Part shown: positions 34,753 through 43,604 of the stretch, piece after piece
Layout of the letters: every line of letters starts with the position of its first letter
How positions within the stretch are numbered: position 1 is the stretch's first letter
From: an uncultured Faecalibaculum sp.
GTDB taxonomy: Bacteria > Bacillota_I > Bacilli_A > Erysipelotrichales > Erysipelotrichaceae
Assembly: GCF_910588395.1 (NCBI RefSeq)
Contig: NZ_CAJUPA010000018.1
Span: 1 to 48,244 of the forward strand
Length of the DNA: 48,244 nucleotides
Direction of reading: 5' to 3'
Position numbers and translations under genes: made by a program
The notes under the pieces: generated by a model
Told to the model about the DNA's origin: nothing
Seen by the model: only the letters and a program-made list of their open reading frames with translations
The model's database searches: none

Positions 34753-36051
34753 TCACGGCCGGTTATCCGGACCGAAAGCCGCCTGGAACCCTTTTTCCAG
34801 ATCATCCAGGATATCCACGATGTGCTCCGTGCCAATGGAGAGCCGGATCGTGGCTTCGTGAATGCCCTGCTTTTCCAGTTCTTCCTTCGAGAGCTGCGCA
34901 TGGGTGGTGGTGGCCGGGTGGATCACCAGGGATTTGACATCCGCCACATTGGCCAGCAGGCTGAAGAGCTCCAGTCCGTCAATGAACCGGTGCGCTTCTT
35001 TCTGACTTCCTTCGATATCGAAGGTGAAAATCGAGCCACCGCCGTCGGGGAAATACCGCTGATACAGGGCGTGATCCGGGTGATTGGGCAGAGCGGGATG
35101 ATTCACTCTGGTCACATGCGGATGTCCATCCAGCCACTCCACCACCTTCCGTGCGTTTTCCGCATGACGTTCCAGACGCAGGGACAGTGTCTCGGTCCCC
35201 TGCAGCAGCAGGAAGGCATTGAAGGGGGAAATTGCCGCACCGGTGTCCCGGAGAAGGATTGCCCGGATGTACGTGACAAAGGGAGCGGGCAGATCCCCGA
35301 AGACCACACCGTGATACGAGGGATTGGGCCGGGAGAAGCGGGGGTAGCGCCCGCTTGTCCAGTCAAAGGTTCCTCCATCCACAATGATGCCACCCAGGGA
35401 AGTCCCGTGGCCGCCGATGAATTTTGTCGCAGAATGCACCACAATGTCCGCGCCGTGTTCCAGAGGGCGAAAGAAGTATGGTGTGCCAAAGGTATTGTCT
35501 ATGATCACAGGGATCCCCCGTTCATGGGCAATCCGGGCAATGGCATCCACATCTGCGATATCGGAATTGGGATTTCCCAGAGTCTCCAGAAACACTGCCC
35601 GGGTTTCCGGCCGGATGGCAGCCTGCACCTCATGGAGATCATGGGTGTTCACGAAGGTGGTTTCAATCCCGTAATCCCGCAGGGTGTGCTCCAGCAGGTT
35701 GTGACTGCCGCCGTAAATCGTATTCTGCGCGACGATGTGATCGCCGGTCTGGGCGGCTGCCAGGATGACATAGGTGATGGCCGCTGCACCGGAAGCCGTA
35801 GCCAGTCCCGCCACACCGCCTTCCAGTGCGGCGATGCGCTTTTCCAGCACATCCTGGGTGGAATTGGTCAGCCGGCCGTAGATGTTGCCGGCATCTGCCA
35901 GACCGAACCGGTCCGCTGCATGCTGTGCATCGTGAAAGACATAGGATGTGGTCTGATAGATGGGCACTGCCCGGGCATCTGTGGCGGGATCTGCAGTTTC
36001 CTGTCCCACGTGCAGCTGGCGGGTTTCGAATCTGTATTTGTTTTCACTCAT
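34753..36051 (-). CDS. metY: O-acetylhomoserine sulfhydrylase MetY
   Basis: A 432-residue PLP enzyme of the Cys/Met metabolism family that makes homocysteine from O-acetylhomoserine and sulfide. The N-terminus FETRQLHVGQ, PIYQTTSYVF and the PLP lysine in VHSATKFIGGHGTSLGG are diagnostic; the length and the IYGGSHNL loop fit MetY better than the shorter MetB/MetC enzymes. GGGAGG precedes the ATG. It is monocistronic, with a sigma-A type promoter and a palindrome at the probable start site 150 bases upstream. Confidence 0.94.
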   Translation of the reverse strand: MSENKYRFETRQLHVGQETADPATDARAVPIYQTTSYVFHDAQHAADRFGLADAGNIYGRLTNSTQDVLEKRIAALEGGVAGLATASGAAAITYVILAAAQTGDHIVAQNTIYGGSHNLLEHTLRDYGIETTFVNTHDLHEVQAAIRPETRAVFLETLGNPNSDIADVDAIARIAHERGIPVIIDNTFGTPYFFRPLEHGADIVVHSATKFIGGHGTSLGGIIVDGGTFDWTSGRYPRFSRPNPSYHGVVFGDLPAPFVTYIRAILLRDTGAAISPFNAFLLLQGTETLSLRLERHAENARKVVEWLDGHPHVTRVNHPALPNHPDHALYQRYFPDGGGSIFTFDIEGSQKEAHRFIDGLELFSLLANVADVKSLVIHPATTTHAQLSKEELEKQGIHEATIRLSIGTEHIVDILDDLEKGFQAAFGPDNRP

Positions 36052-36196
36052 GTTCTGTTCCTCCCTGTTTCCGATTGCTGATGAACTGTACGTATCTCTT
36101 TGCAGTCAGTCATCACATTCGGCCGAATCGGAAGTTCCGGCGGATCAGCTGTACAAAATCCGGCATCTGCGCCCTCCATTTCCTACCTGTTTTCTA

Positions 36197-36235
36197 GGTT
36201 ATAACCATCTTAATGAAAATGGATGTAAGAGTCAA
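36197..36235 (-). promoter_or_regulatory. metY promoter with palindromic operator candidate
   Basis: On the minus strand TTGACT (36235-36230) and TAAGAT (36212-36207) are 17 bases apart. A perfect ten-base palindrome GGTTATAACC (36206-36197) follows immediately and covers the expected start site. The leader to metY is then about 145 bases, with no SAM riboswitch pattern recognised. Confidence 0.5.
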
Positions 36236-36300
36236 TGAAAATAGGTCAGGAGTTTTCAGAAGAGGCATTTTCTGCTGATGGTTCCTCCACGCCATGAGCT

Positions 36301-36444
36301 TTATGACAGATTGATCACTCTGTGGCAGGAAGCCGCCACCACCGGATCATGGGTGACGATCACAATGGTCTTTCCGCTTTCGTTCAAATGTCTGAGCAAA
36401 GCCAGCACCTCATCCCGGTTGCCCGCATCCAGAGCTCCGGGTAT
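36301..36444 (-). pseudogene. C-terminal remnant of an ABC transporter ATPase
   Basis: About 47 codons on the minus strand read IPGALDAGNRDEVLALLRHL and continue to TIVIVTHDP before a stop. This is the end of an ABC ATPase: the residues after Walker B, the D-loop (ALD) and the H-loop histidine (VTHD). It resembles the LolD/MacB type. An in-frame TGA lies two codons before the fragment and no Walker A or signature motif is found upstream, so the gene is truncated. A 24-codon frame at 36194-36268 could be the stub of a following permease. The remaining bases from 36445 to 36633 hold only a terminator. Confidence 0.75.
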
Positions 36445-36499
36445 CCTTCACCTTTCTTTTTCCTTCATGAAATCCGATGGGCCGATCCTCATGAGCGAT

Positions 36500-36536
36500 A
36501 AAAAAGGAAACATCCAATATACGATACGATGCTTCC
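36500..36536 (-). terminator. Terminator after the TfoX-domain gene
   Basis: On the minus strand GGAAGCATC and GATGTTTCC form a nine-pair stem with one G-U pair, followed by a T-run. Confidence 0.7.
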
Positions 36537-36633
36537 CTGGTTCACCGATTCACTTTTCCTCTCTTTTACCGGAAAACCGGTCTCCACAGCAGGCTTCACT
36601 GCTCCCCGCTGCAGCCGGTCGTCTGCCGTACCA

Positions 36634-37071
36634 TCACTGAACCGCCTTCTTCTTCGGCTTCCGCTTCTTCGGCAGCGGCAGTTCCGGCTCCATGGCCTCC
36701 ATCAGCCGACGCAGAAATGCCCGGTCTTCCAGATTCTCCACCAGGACCATGGATTTTGCACCTGGATACGGCGGTTCCATGGCCGCCTTTGGCAGCAGTT
36801 CAAGGGCAGCCGGCACTGGTTTGACCAGCAGCCGGTTGTCGCAGATATCGCCGCCCAGCCTGCCGCCCCAGTACACAAGATACTCACCCATCATCGGCCG
36901 GATGATGACATCCGGTCTGGTGGAAAGCTGTTCTTTCACATACTCCACAAATTCTCTGCTTGAAGACATACGATTCCGTTTCTTTTTCCTTTCTGCCTGT
37001 TTCTCTCTGTCAGTCCGGCTGCAGGCCGGAACAGGCACTCTGGCGGCCACCGGCACAGGCAGCCGGTTCAT
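36634..37071 (-). CDS. TfoX N-terminal domain protein
   Basis: A small protein with a TfoX/Sxy N-terminal domain: SSSREFVEYVKEQL, RPMMGEYLVYWGGRLGGDIC, VKPVPAALELLPKA and FLRRLMEAMEPEL, ending in a lysine-rich tail. In proteobacteria TfoX regulates competence; the stand-alone domain in Bacillota has no established role. The start is uncertain. GGAGG at the end of the upstream gene is seven bases from the ATG at 37071, which would add a basic 34-residue lead; relatives usually begin at the Met at 36969. It overlaps the metallophosphoesterase stop region. Confidence 0.82.
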   Translation of the reverse strand: MNRLPVPVAARVPVPACSRTDREKQAERKKKRNRMSSSREFVEYVKEQLSTRPDVIIRPMMGEYLVYWGGRLGGDICDNRLLVKPVPAALELLPKAAMEPPYPGAKSMVLVENLEDRAFLRRLMEAMEPELPLPKKRKPKKKAVQ

Positions 37072-37073
37072 GT

Positions 37074-37754
37074 TCATGCCTCCTGGTTTCCATCGGCAGG
37101 ATCTTCAGTATCCGCCGACAGCCGCAGATGGATCACCGGCAGATGCCAGGGATTGCAGATCCTGGGGATCTTCATCCAGTCCCCCAGTCCCCGGGACACA
37201 ATCAGCCGGGCGCCTTTGACGGTGCTGTACAGCCCCGAGGTGTATTTCGGAAACAGCCTGTGGCCCGGACCTGCCAGTCCCTGCTGTCCGATCCGCCACT
37301 GGCCGCCATGCATGTGGCCGGACAGAATCAGACTGGCTGTGCCTGCCGGCAGGCGGTCTGCTTTGTAGGGATCATGGATCAGCAGCAGCCGAAAACGGTC
37401 CGTATCCGGCAGTCTCACGTCCTCCGGCCAGGTATCCTCGATGATTCCCGCCACCTGGATTCCCTTCCAGGACAGCACTTCATTTTCCAGCACCCGGACC
37501 CCCAGCTCCCGCAGTTCGTTCAGCAGTTCCCGGGTATCCAGCCGGTACAGCTCGTGATTTCCCGTGACATAAAATACCTCCAGATCCGCCTGACGCAGTT
37601 CTCTGACCAGGTCGAAAGCCGGATCAGGTACCTGCACACCGTCAAAGAGATCTCCGGTGATCATCACACCGTCCGGATGCAGCTGGATCACAGCCGCTGC
37701 CAGGTCCCTGCGGCGGCAGCTGTGCACATCCGACAGGTGGACCAGCGTCAGCAT
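37074..37754 (-). CDS. Calcineurin-like metallophosphoesterase (YkuE-like)
   Basis: A 226-residue phosphoesterase with all five family blocks: HLSDVHS, GDLFDG, GNHE, a late IHDP, and SGHMHGGQ. It resembles YkuE/YaeI enzymes, which often have an N-terminal membrane anchor that is missing here. The open frame extends to 37856, but that part translates the murE terminator and is not protein-like. The ATG at 37754 has a weak ribosome-binding site. Substrate unknown; phosphodiester or phospholipid head-group hydrolysis is plausible by family. Confidence 0.85.
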   Translation of the reverse strand: MLTLVHLSDVHSCRRRDLAAAVIQLHPDGVMITGDLFDGVQVPDPAFDLVRELRQADLEVFYVTGNHELYRLDTRELLNELRELGVRVLENEVLSWKGIQVAGIIEDTWPEDVRLPDTDRFRLLLIHDPYKADRLPAGTASLILSGHMHGGQWRIGQQGLAGPGHRLFPKYTSGLYSTVKGARLIVSRGLGDWMKIPRICNPWHLPVIHLRLSADTEDPADGNQEA

Positions 37755-37776
37755 CCTGTCAGTCTTTTCTTCAGAG

Positions 37777-37809
37777 AAAAGGGCCGCCGGCTGCTGTGCC
37801 GGAAGGCCC
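37777..37809 (-). terminator. Terminator after murE
   Basis: On the minus strand GGGCCTTCCGGC and GCCGGCGGCCC form a GC-rich stem followed by TTTT, 22 bases after the murE stop and just before the metallophosphoesterase start. Confidence 0.7.
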
Positions 37810-37831
37810 TGGATCTCAAAGGTTTCAATGT

Positions 37832-39274
37832 CTATTTTCTCAGGGCTTCGATGCATTCTTTCGCCGCCACATTGTCGCCGATATAGGGACTCCGGCCGTT
37901 TTCCCGGTAAATGAAGGGCTCATCCGCCTTGCCCAGGATCAGCACCACATCATCTTTCTTGGCACTGGAAATCGCCTGATTGATCGCCTCGTACCGATCT
38001 TCAATGTACAGATTGTTGGTGTTTTTGATGCCTTCCCGGATCTGTGCCGCGATTTCCCGGGGATTTTCATCCCGGGGATCATCCTCTGTCAGGATGATCA
38101 GATCGCAGTATTTGTCCGCCAGTTCGCCGAACACCTTCCGCTTGGCCACATCCCGCTTGCCGGCAGAGCCGAAGACCGCGATCACATCCCCGTTCTCCCC
38201 GGTAATGGACCGTCCGAACTGGAACATCTGCTCCATGCCATCCGGTGTGTGGGCAAAATCCACGATCACATGGAAATCCTGTCCCGCATCGATCTGCTCC
38301 AGCCGGCCCTTGATCTGCGGCAGGTTTTCACAGGCTGGCAGGATCCTGTCAAAGGGCATGCCGGTTTCATGCAGCGCCGCAATGGCAGCCAGCAGATTGT
38401 AGATGTTGTAGCGGGCCACCAGGTTGGTCATCACCGGATAGAGCCGGCCCTGGTGCACCAGATTGAAATGAGAGCTGGTGCTGGTCATCTGAATGTCTAT
38501 GGCACGGTAATCCGCCTCGGAGTCAATGCCATAGGACACCACCCGGGCCTTGCTCAGCCGCTCCAGGTCCTTGTACCGGGGATCATCCATGTTCAGAATG
38601 CACACCCCATCCGCCTTGACCTGTTCCTTGAACAGCTTGCTCTTGGCATCGAAATAGTTTTCCATCGTCCCGTGGAAATCCAGATGGTCGTAGGTGAAGT
38701 TGGTGAACACCGCGGCGTCAAAGTGGATCGCATCCACCCGGCCCTGTGCCAGACCGTGGCTGGAGACCTCCAGGGCACAGTCCTTCATCCCCGCGGACAC
38801 CATGTCATTCAGGGTACGCTGCAGAAACAGGGCATCCGGCGTGGTGAGATCGGGCATCAGGTGCTGATCGCCGTAATCAATGCCAATGGTGCCGATGTAC
38901 CCTGTGGGTTCCTGGGTGTTCATGATCGCCCTAATGATGTTGGCCACGGAACTCTTTCCATTGGTCCCGGTGATGCCAAACATGCGCATCTTGTCGCTGG
39001 GTTTCTGATAAAACAGTCTGGCGCACTGATTCATCGCCGCATTCACATCCTGCACCCGCACATAGATCGCCCCCGGACGCTTTTCCTTCAGATCACGGGA
39101 ATACACGATGCACACAGCGCCCTTGTCCAGGGCATCATCAATGAAATCATGTCCGTCGTAGGTCAGCCCCGGCAGACAGAAATACACATCACCGGGCTTG
39201 ACCTTCCGGGAATCGAAACACAGCCCGGTGACGTTGGTCGTGGGTGCGTTTTTGAACAGTTTAGACAGACGCAT
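37832..39274 (-). CDS. murE: UDP-MurNAc-tripeptide synthetase MurE
   Basis: A 480-residue Mur ligase that adds the third residue of the peptidoglycan stem peptide. The ATP loop is GTNGKSSVAN near 106, with DLTTPDALFLQ and SSHGLAQGRV following. The amino-acid-selecting motif reads TEDDPRDENP near 400. DAP-adding enzymes normally have DNPR; DDPR-type motifs are associated with lysine-adding enzymes, so L-lysine is the better guess. It lies three bases after mtaB in the rluB-rsmE-mtaB-murE operon. Confidence 0.94.
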   Translation of the reverse strand: MRLSKLFKNAPTTNVTGLCFDSRKVKPGDVYFCLPGLTYDGHDFIDDALDKGAVCIVYSRDLKEKRPGAIYVRVQDVNAAMNQCARLFYQKPSDKMRMFGITGTNGKSSVANIIRAIMNTQEPTGYIGTIGIDYGDQHLMPDLTTPDALFLQRTLNDMVSAGMKDCALEVSSHGLAQGRVDAIHFDAAVFTNFTYDHLDFHGTMENYFDAKSKLFKEQVKADGVCILNMDDPRYKDLERLSKARVVSYGIDSEADYRAIDIQMTSTSSHFNLVHQGRLYPVMTNLVARYNIYNLLAAIAALHETGMPFDRILPACENLPQIKGRLEQIDAGQDFHVIVDFAHTPDGMEQMFQFGRSITGENGDVIAVFGSAGKRDVAKRKVFGELADKYCDLIILTEDDPRDENPREIAAQIREGIKNTNNLYIEDRYEAINQAISSAKKDDVVLILGKADEPFIYRENGRSPYIGDNVAAKECIEALRK

Positions 39275-39277
39275 GAT

Positions 39278-40540
39278 TCATACCTCCATGATATAGCCGT
39301 CCTGGGACAGCTGCAGCTTGCCTGTAATGCGGCCTTCCAGCGGATGATCCGAATGGATCTTCACCGGGTGATACTGTCTGGTATATCCCGTATACACCCC
39401 GTTTTCCTCCTGCTCCACCAGCACCGTCTCTTCATCGAACCGGGCCATGTCCTGCATCCGCAGCTCGCGGGACAGCGCCAGCAGCCTTGCAGCCCGCTCT
39501 TTCTGAATGGTGCCGTTGACAGCCGGTCCCATCCGGCTGGCTTTGGTCCCCTTTCGCTCGGAATACGGAAATACATGCAGGAAGGAAAACCGCATCCGGC
39601 GCAGCGTGGCCATCATCTCTTCGAATTCCTCATCCGTTTCCCGGACAAACCCGCAGATCACATCCGTACTCACGCTGATATCCGGCACCGCCGCCCGTAT
39701 TGCTTCCAGCCGTTCTTCAAACTCCGCCACGGTATACGGCCGGTTCATCCGTTCCAGCACCGCATCGCTGCCGGACTGCACCGGAATGTGCAGATGCGGC
39801 ATCATCCGGGGCTCCGTGGCCAGCAGCCGGATCAGATCATCGGTGACCTCCGTGATCTCGATGCTGGAAATCCGGAAAGTCACATCCCGGGTCACCTGCA
39901 GCATTTCCCGCAGCAAAGCCGCCAGATCTTCGCCGTTTTCTCCCTGCCAGCGCCCGGTATGGATGCCCGTCAGCACAATTTCCCGGTGTCCCGCAGCCTC
40001 CAGCTCCTGCACCAGCGTCAGAGCCTCCGGCATGGAAATGGACCGTTCTCTGCCCCGGGCAAAGGGAATCGCGCAATAGGAACAGAACTGATTGCAGCCG
40101 TCCTGGACCTTCAGAAACGCCCGGTGCCGGCCTTCGAACCGGGCAATGGGCATCGACTCAAACCCCGCCCCTTCTTCATGAGAAGTCAGATCCCGGGACC
40201 GGTCATCCTGCAGCATCTCCTGCACCCGGGCAGCCAGCTCGTTTTTGTGCCTGGCACCGATGATCAGATCTGCCTGCAGCTTCTGCTTCTCTTCTTCTTC
40301 CGCTGTCTGGGCATAGCAGCCCACCACCACGATCCGCGCACGGGGATTGTGCTTTCTGGCCCGGTGGATCATCTGCCGGGACTTTGCCGCTGCGGTGTTT
40401 GTCACCGTGCAGGTGTTGATGATGCACACATCCACGTCCTGGTCCGCTTCCTCGAACCCCAGTTCCTCCAGCTTCCGGGCATAATAGCGGGATTCATAGG
40501 CATTGACCTTGCATCCCAGCGTGGTAATGGAAAACCGCAT
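39278..40540 (-). CDS. mtaB: tRNA t6A37 methylthiotransferase MtaB
   Basis: A 420-residue radical-SAM enzyme that converts t6A37 to ms2t6A37 in tRNA. The N-terminal UPF0004 domain has the three cluster cysteines (TLGCKVNAYES, NTCTVTN, GCYAQT). The radical-SAM motif is CNQFCSYC at about 157-164, and a C-terminal TRAM domain follows. GCKVNAYES rather than GCQMN separates MtaB from MiaB. It overlaps the rsmE stop by one base. Confidence 0.95.
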   Translation of the reverse strand: MRFSITTLGCKVNAYESRYYARKLEELGFEEADQDVDVCIINTCTVTNTAAAKSRQMIHRARKHNPRARIVVVGCYAQTAEEEEKQKLQADLIIGARHKNELAARVQEMLQDDRSRDLTSHEEGAGFESMPIARFEGRHRAFLKVQDGCNQFCSYCAIPFARGRERSISMPEALTLVQELEAAGHREIVLTGIHTGRWQGENGEDLAALLREMLQVTRDVTFRISSIEITEVTDDLIRLLATEPRMMPHLHIPVQSGSDAVLERMNRPYTVAEFEERLEAIRAAVPDISVSTDVICGFVRETDEEFEEMMATLRRMRFSFLHVFPYSERKGTKASRMGPAVNGTIQKERAARLLALSRELRMQDMARFDEETVLVEQEENGVYTGYTRQYHPVKIHSDHPLEGRITGKLQLSQDGYIMEV

Positions 40541-41274
40541 CAGGCTTCCTCCTGGCCGGCTTTTGCTGCCGGTACATGACTCTGGTATTCACAGCAGGAC
40601 AGGACATACAGCGCCGCCGTCTCCGCCCGGAGAATCCGGTTTCCCAGCGTGCAGGGTGCAAATCCGTTCTCCTCCAGCCACAGCGCTTCCGAAACCTCGA
40701 AACCGCCCTCCGGCCCGATGCAGCAGGTCACACTGGCCGGATCAGCCTGAAGGTAATGTGCCAGGTGATGACTCTGCTCTTTTTCGTACGCCACCAGATT
40801 CAGATCCGACTTGTACTGCACCAGATCCTGCAGCCTTGACACCGGCGCCAGTTCCACCAGATCCGTCCGGTTGCACTGCCGGCAGGCACCTGTCAGAATC
40901 TGATTCCAGCGCTCCATCTTCCGCAGCGCCCGCTTGTCATCCAGCTGAATGATGGAATGCCGGCTGACAAAGGGCACGATCCGGGTCACACCCAGCTCCG
41001 CAGCCTTCTGCAGCATCCACTCGAATTTATCCGACTTGATCAGCGCCGTGCACAGAGTGATCTCCTGCCGCCGGGCCTCTGTCTGCTCCTTGCCGAACAG
41101 CCACAGAAAGGGCTTTTCCTGGACATGGCCCAGCCAGACCTCTCCGTTGGCCACCACGCGCACCGTTTCCCGGGGTGTCGTGCGCAGCACATCAAAGAGA
41201 TGATGCGCCTGGTCGGGATCCAGCATGATCCGGGAGTCCAGCGCACAGGGACCCGGTGCAAAGACCTGCTTCAT
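40540..41274 (-). CDS. rsmE: 16S rRNA m3U1498 methyltransferase RsmE
   Basis: A 244-residue SPOUT methyltransferase. An N-terminal PUA-like domain is followed by the knotted SAM-binding region with CIGPEGGFEVSEA and LGNRILRAETAAL, which are family hallmarks. It methylates U1498 in the decoding region of 16S rRNA. It overlaps rluB and mtaB by single bases. Confidence 0.95.
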   Translation of the reverse strand: MKQVFAPGPCALDSRIMLDPDQAHHLFDVLRTTPRETVRVVANGEVWLGHVQEKPFLWLFGKEQTEARRQEITLCTALIKSDKFEWMLQKAAELGVTRIVPFVSRHSIIQLDDKRALRKMERWNQILTGACRQCNRTDLVELAPVSRLQDLVQYKSDLNLVAYEKEQSHHLAHYLQADPASVTCCIGPEGGFEVSEALWLEENGFAPCTLGNRILRAETAALYVLSCCEYQSHVPAAKAGQEEA

Positions 41275-42020
41275 CAGCGCTCTTCTCCTTCACGCCTCTG
41301 CTCCCCTTCGGCAGCCAGCCGCAGCAGCTCCCTGATTTCATGCCGCTTCAGGACCCGGTATTCCCCGGGCTTCATCCCCTCGGCACTCAGCGGCCCGAAA
41401 GACTTCCGGTTCAACTTCCGCACCTCATGCCCCAGAGCCTCCATCATGTTCTTGACCTGGTGATTCTTTCCTTCGCTGATCGTCAGCTCCAGAATCATCC
41501 GGTCTCTGGTGTAGTCCTTCTGAAGGATCCGGACCTTCGCCGGCTGATAGCTCTCATCCCGGGTCTTGAGCCCGGTCTTCAGCCGCTGAATATCTTCCGG
41601 CGTCAGCATCCCCTGCAGGTTGATGGTGTAAGTTTTCGGAACGTGGTAACGGGGGTGAATCATCCGGTTCGTGAACTCCCCGTCATTGGTCAGCAGCAGG
41701 ATGCCACTGGTATCGAAATCCAGCCGGCCCACCGGGTAGATCCGTTTGTCCTTCGGCAGATAGTCCAGCACGGTTTTGCGCTCCTTGTCGTCGCTCACGC
41801 TGCAAATCGTGCCTTTCGGTTTGTTCATCAGATAATACACTTTGTCTTCCTTGTCCAGGACCTTTCCGTTGACCTCGATGGCATCCGACCCGCTGACTTT
41901 GGTCCCCGGCTCCGTTACCACCTTGCCATTGACCCGGACCCGGCCCCTGGCAATCAGCGCCTCCGCCTTCCGCCTGGAGCAGACCCCTGCCTGGGCAATC
42001 ACTTTCTGCAGTCGTTCCAT
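41274..42020 (-). CDS. rluB: 23S rRNA pseudouridine synthase, RluB/RsuA family
   Basis: A 248-residue protein with an N-terminal S4 RNA-binding domain (MERLQKVIAQAGVCSRRKAE) and a pseudouridine synthase domain whose catalytic aspartate lies in PVGRLDFDTSGILLL near 100. RluB-type (U2605 of 23S rRNA) is the usual assignment for the Bacillota gene; RsuA or RluF specificity cannot be excluded. A 16-base perfect palindrome GCCGGTCATGACCGGC lies 27 bases upstream of its ATG. First gene of the rluB-rsmE-mtaB-murE operon. Confidence 0.92.
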   Translation of the reverse strand: MERLQKVIAQAGVCSRRKAEALIARGRVRVNGKVVTEPGTKVSGSDAIEVNGKVLDKEDKVYYLMNKPKGTICSVSDDKERKTVLDYLPKDKRIYPVGRLDFDTSGILLLTNDGEFTNRMIHPRYHVPKTYTINLQGMLTPEDIQRLKTGLKTRDESYQPAKVRILQKDYTRDRMILELTISEGKNHQVKNMMEALGHEVRKLNRKSFGPLSAEGMKPGEYRVLKRHEIRELLRLAAEGEQRREGEER

Positions 42021-42218
42021 GATTCGTACTTCCTTTCCAGTTCACCGCCGGTCATGACCGGCACGCTCTTGTGCGCATTTCTTGATTCAGATTTATCTGT
42101 ACTCTTCCATTATGCACCTGTTTTCCCGGTGCCGATGCAGCCAGGCTGCTGCCGGGGTATGACGAGTCTTCAGGTTCTCCGGGCTTCATGCTTCCGGAGC
42201 CGTACCGCTGCTGCCCGG

Positions 42219-42824
42219 CTAGCTGTCCCGGCTGGCACTCTGTTCTTCCTGACTGGCCAGTGGCTGCACATCCTCGAACAGGGTGGCAGGTTCCTGCGGT
42301 TCAGACAGTTCCGGCAGAGACTGCAGGGTGTCCAGGCTGAAGGCATCCAGAAACGTGTCCGTGACCTTGTACAGCAGAGGTCTGCCCACCGCATCCAGCC
42401 GGTCCCTGGCTTCGATGAAGCCTCTGGCCAGCAGTTTTTTCAGAATGGTATCGCAGGCCACGCCCCGGATCTCCTCGATCTGGACCCGGGTGATGGGCTG
42501 TCTGTAGGCAATCACCGCCAGGGTTTCCAGAGCAGCCGGGGAAAGAGAGGCAGGCCGGACTTCCCGGAACAGTTCCCGGGCATAGGGAAAGACCTCTGCC
42601 CTGGCCACAAACCGCCACCGGCCTGCCAGTTCCACCAGATCAATGCCCCGGTCTGCGCAGTCTTCCTTCAGCCGGCAAAGACCCGTCTCCAGTTCCTCGC
42701 GGGTATACTCCGGCAGACCGGCCTGCAGCTGCCAGAGATCCAGTCCCTCTTCTCCCGCAAGAAAAAGCAGTCCCTCCAGGATCTTCAGTCCCTGGGGACT
42801 CACCGCGGTTTCCGTTTCTGTCAT
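42219..42824 (-). CDS. scpB: Segregation and condensation protein ScpB
   Basis: A 201-residue protein with two winged-helix domains that binds ScpA and SMC to form the bacterial condensin. The segment LETLAVIAYRQPITRVQIEE followed by IRGV is the family signature. Its ATG overlaps the scpA stop by four bases. The C-terminal acidic tail is of normal length. About 200 bases without a gene separate it from rluB. Confidence 0.94.
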   Translation of the reverse strand: MTETETAVSPQGLKILEGLLFLAGEEGLDLWQLQAGLPEYTREELETGLCRLKEDCADRGIDLVELAGRWRFVARAEVFPYARELFREVRPASLSPAALETLAVIAYRQPITRVQIEEIRGVACDTILKKLLARGFIEARDRLDAVGRPLLYKVTDTFLDAFSLDTLQSLPELSEPQEPATLFEDVQPLASQEEQSASRDS

Positions 42825-43588
42825 GCACTCATCCCTTCCGTCTGTTGAACCATCCTGTCATCACATGCAGCCTGATTCTGCATTTCGATGGCGATGTCAT
42901 CTCCCTGCTGGCGGGCTTGTGCCAGGCCTTCATGCAGAAGGTCCAGCAGCGCCAGAAAGGTCACCACGACCATGTGCAGATCCGTGCAGTCGCTGCACAG
43001 TTCCCACAGCGTGCTGCGGCTGCCGGGTGCCAGACGCTGCAGGATCTGCTGGCGCCTGGCGGATGCAGACAGTTCTCTGGTCTCCACTCTGGTCTGGTGA
43101 GGCACCAGCACGGCATAGCGCCGCAGCACCCGTTCCATGGCCCTGGCCAGTTCGTCGCCGGTGCCGGACCATGGTTCCTCCACCGGTGCACTCCACTCCC
43201 GGATCCGTGGATCCGCCGGCCGGCTCAGCAGCAGCGAGCGTTCCTCAAACCGCCGGGACAGCATCTGCCCTGCTTCCTTGTACGCCTGGTATTCCAGCAG
43301 CCGTCTGACAAGCTCTTCCCGGTGGTCTTCTTCATAATTGTCTTCCTGTTCTTCTGTCTGGCGGGGCAGCAGCATCCGGCTTTTGTACTCCACCAGCACC
43401 GCCAGCTCCTCCAGGTACTCGCTGGCGATTTCCAGATGCAGATCCGCCATGCTTTTGAGATACAGAATATACTGATCCGCCAGTTCCGCCATGTTCAGGT
43501 TGTGAAGATCCAGCTTGTGCTGTCTCACCAGATGCAGCATCAGATCCAGCGGTCCTTCAAATTCATTCAGTGTAACCAAAAATTCCAT
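42821..43588 (-). CDS. scpA: Segregation and condensation protein ScpA
   Basis: A 255-residue kleisin that bridges the SMC heads in condensin. The N-terminal FEGPLDLMLHLVRQHKLDLH is diagnostic, followed by ASEYLEELAVLVEYKSRMLLP. The open frame continues far upstream, but that part is antisense to the amidase gene; the start at 43588 follows GAAGGTGA and gives the normal N-terminus. It is divergent from the amidase gene and forms an operon with scpB. Confidence 0.95.
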   Translation of the reverse strand: MEFLVTLNEFEGPLDLMLHLVRQHKLDLHNLNMAELADQYILYLKSMADLHLEIASEYLEELAVLVEYKSRMLLPRQTEEQEDNYEEDHREELVRRLLEYQAYKEAGQMLSRRFEERSLLLSRPADPRIREWSAPVEEPWSGTGDELARAMERVLRRYAVLVPHQTRVETRELSASARRQQILQRLAPGSRSTLWELCSDCTDLHMVVVTFLALLDLLHEGLAQARQQGDDIAIEMQNQAACDDRMVQQTEGMSA

Positions 43589-43604
43589 GCATTCACCTTC
43601 GGGA

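Noticed and set aside
36052..36196. SAM riboswitch in the metY leader
   Set aside because: The conserved core of S-box RNAs and a paired terminator were not found.
37796..40579. A 927-codon open frame on the plus strand
   Set aside because: It is antisense to murE and mtaB, rich in His, Pro and Gln, and has no ribosome-binding site or family motif. High GC content makes such long opposite-strand frames common.
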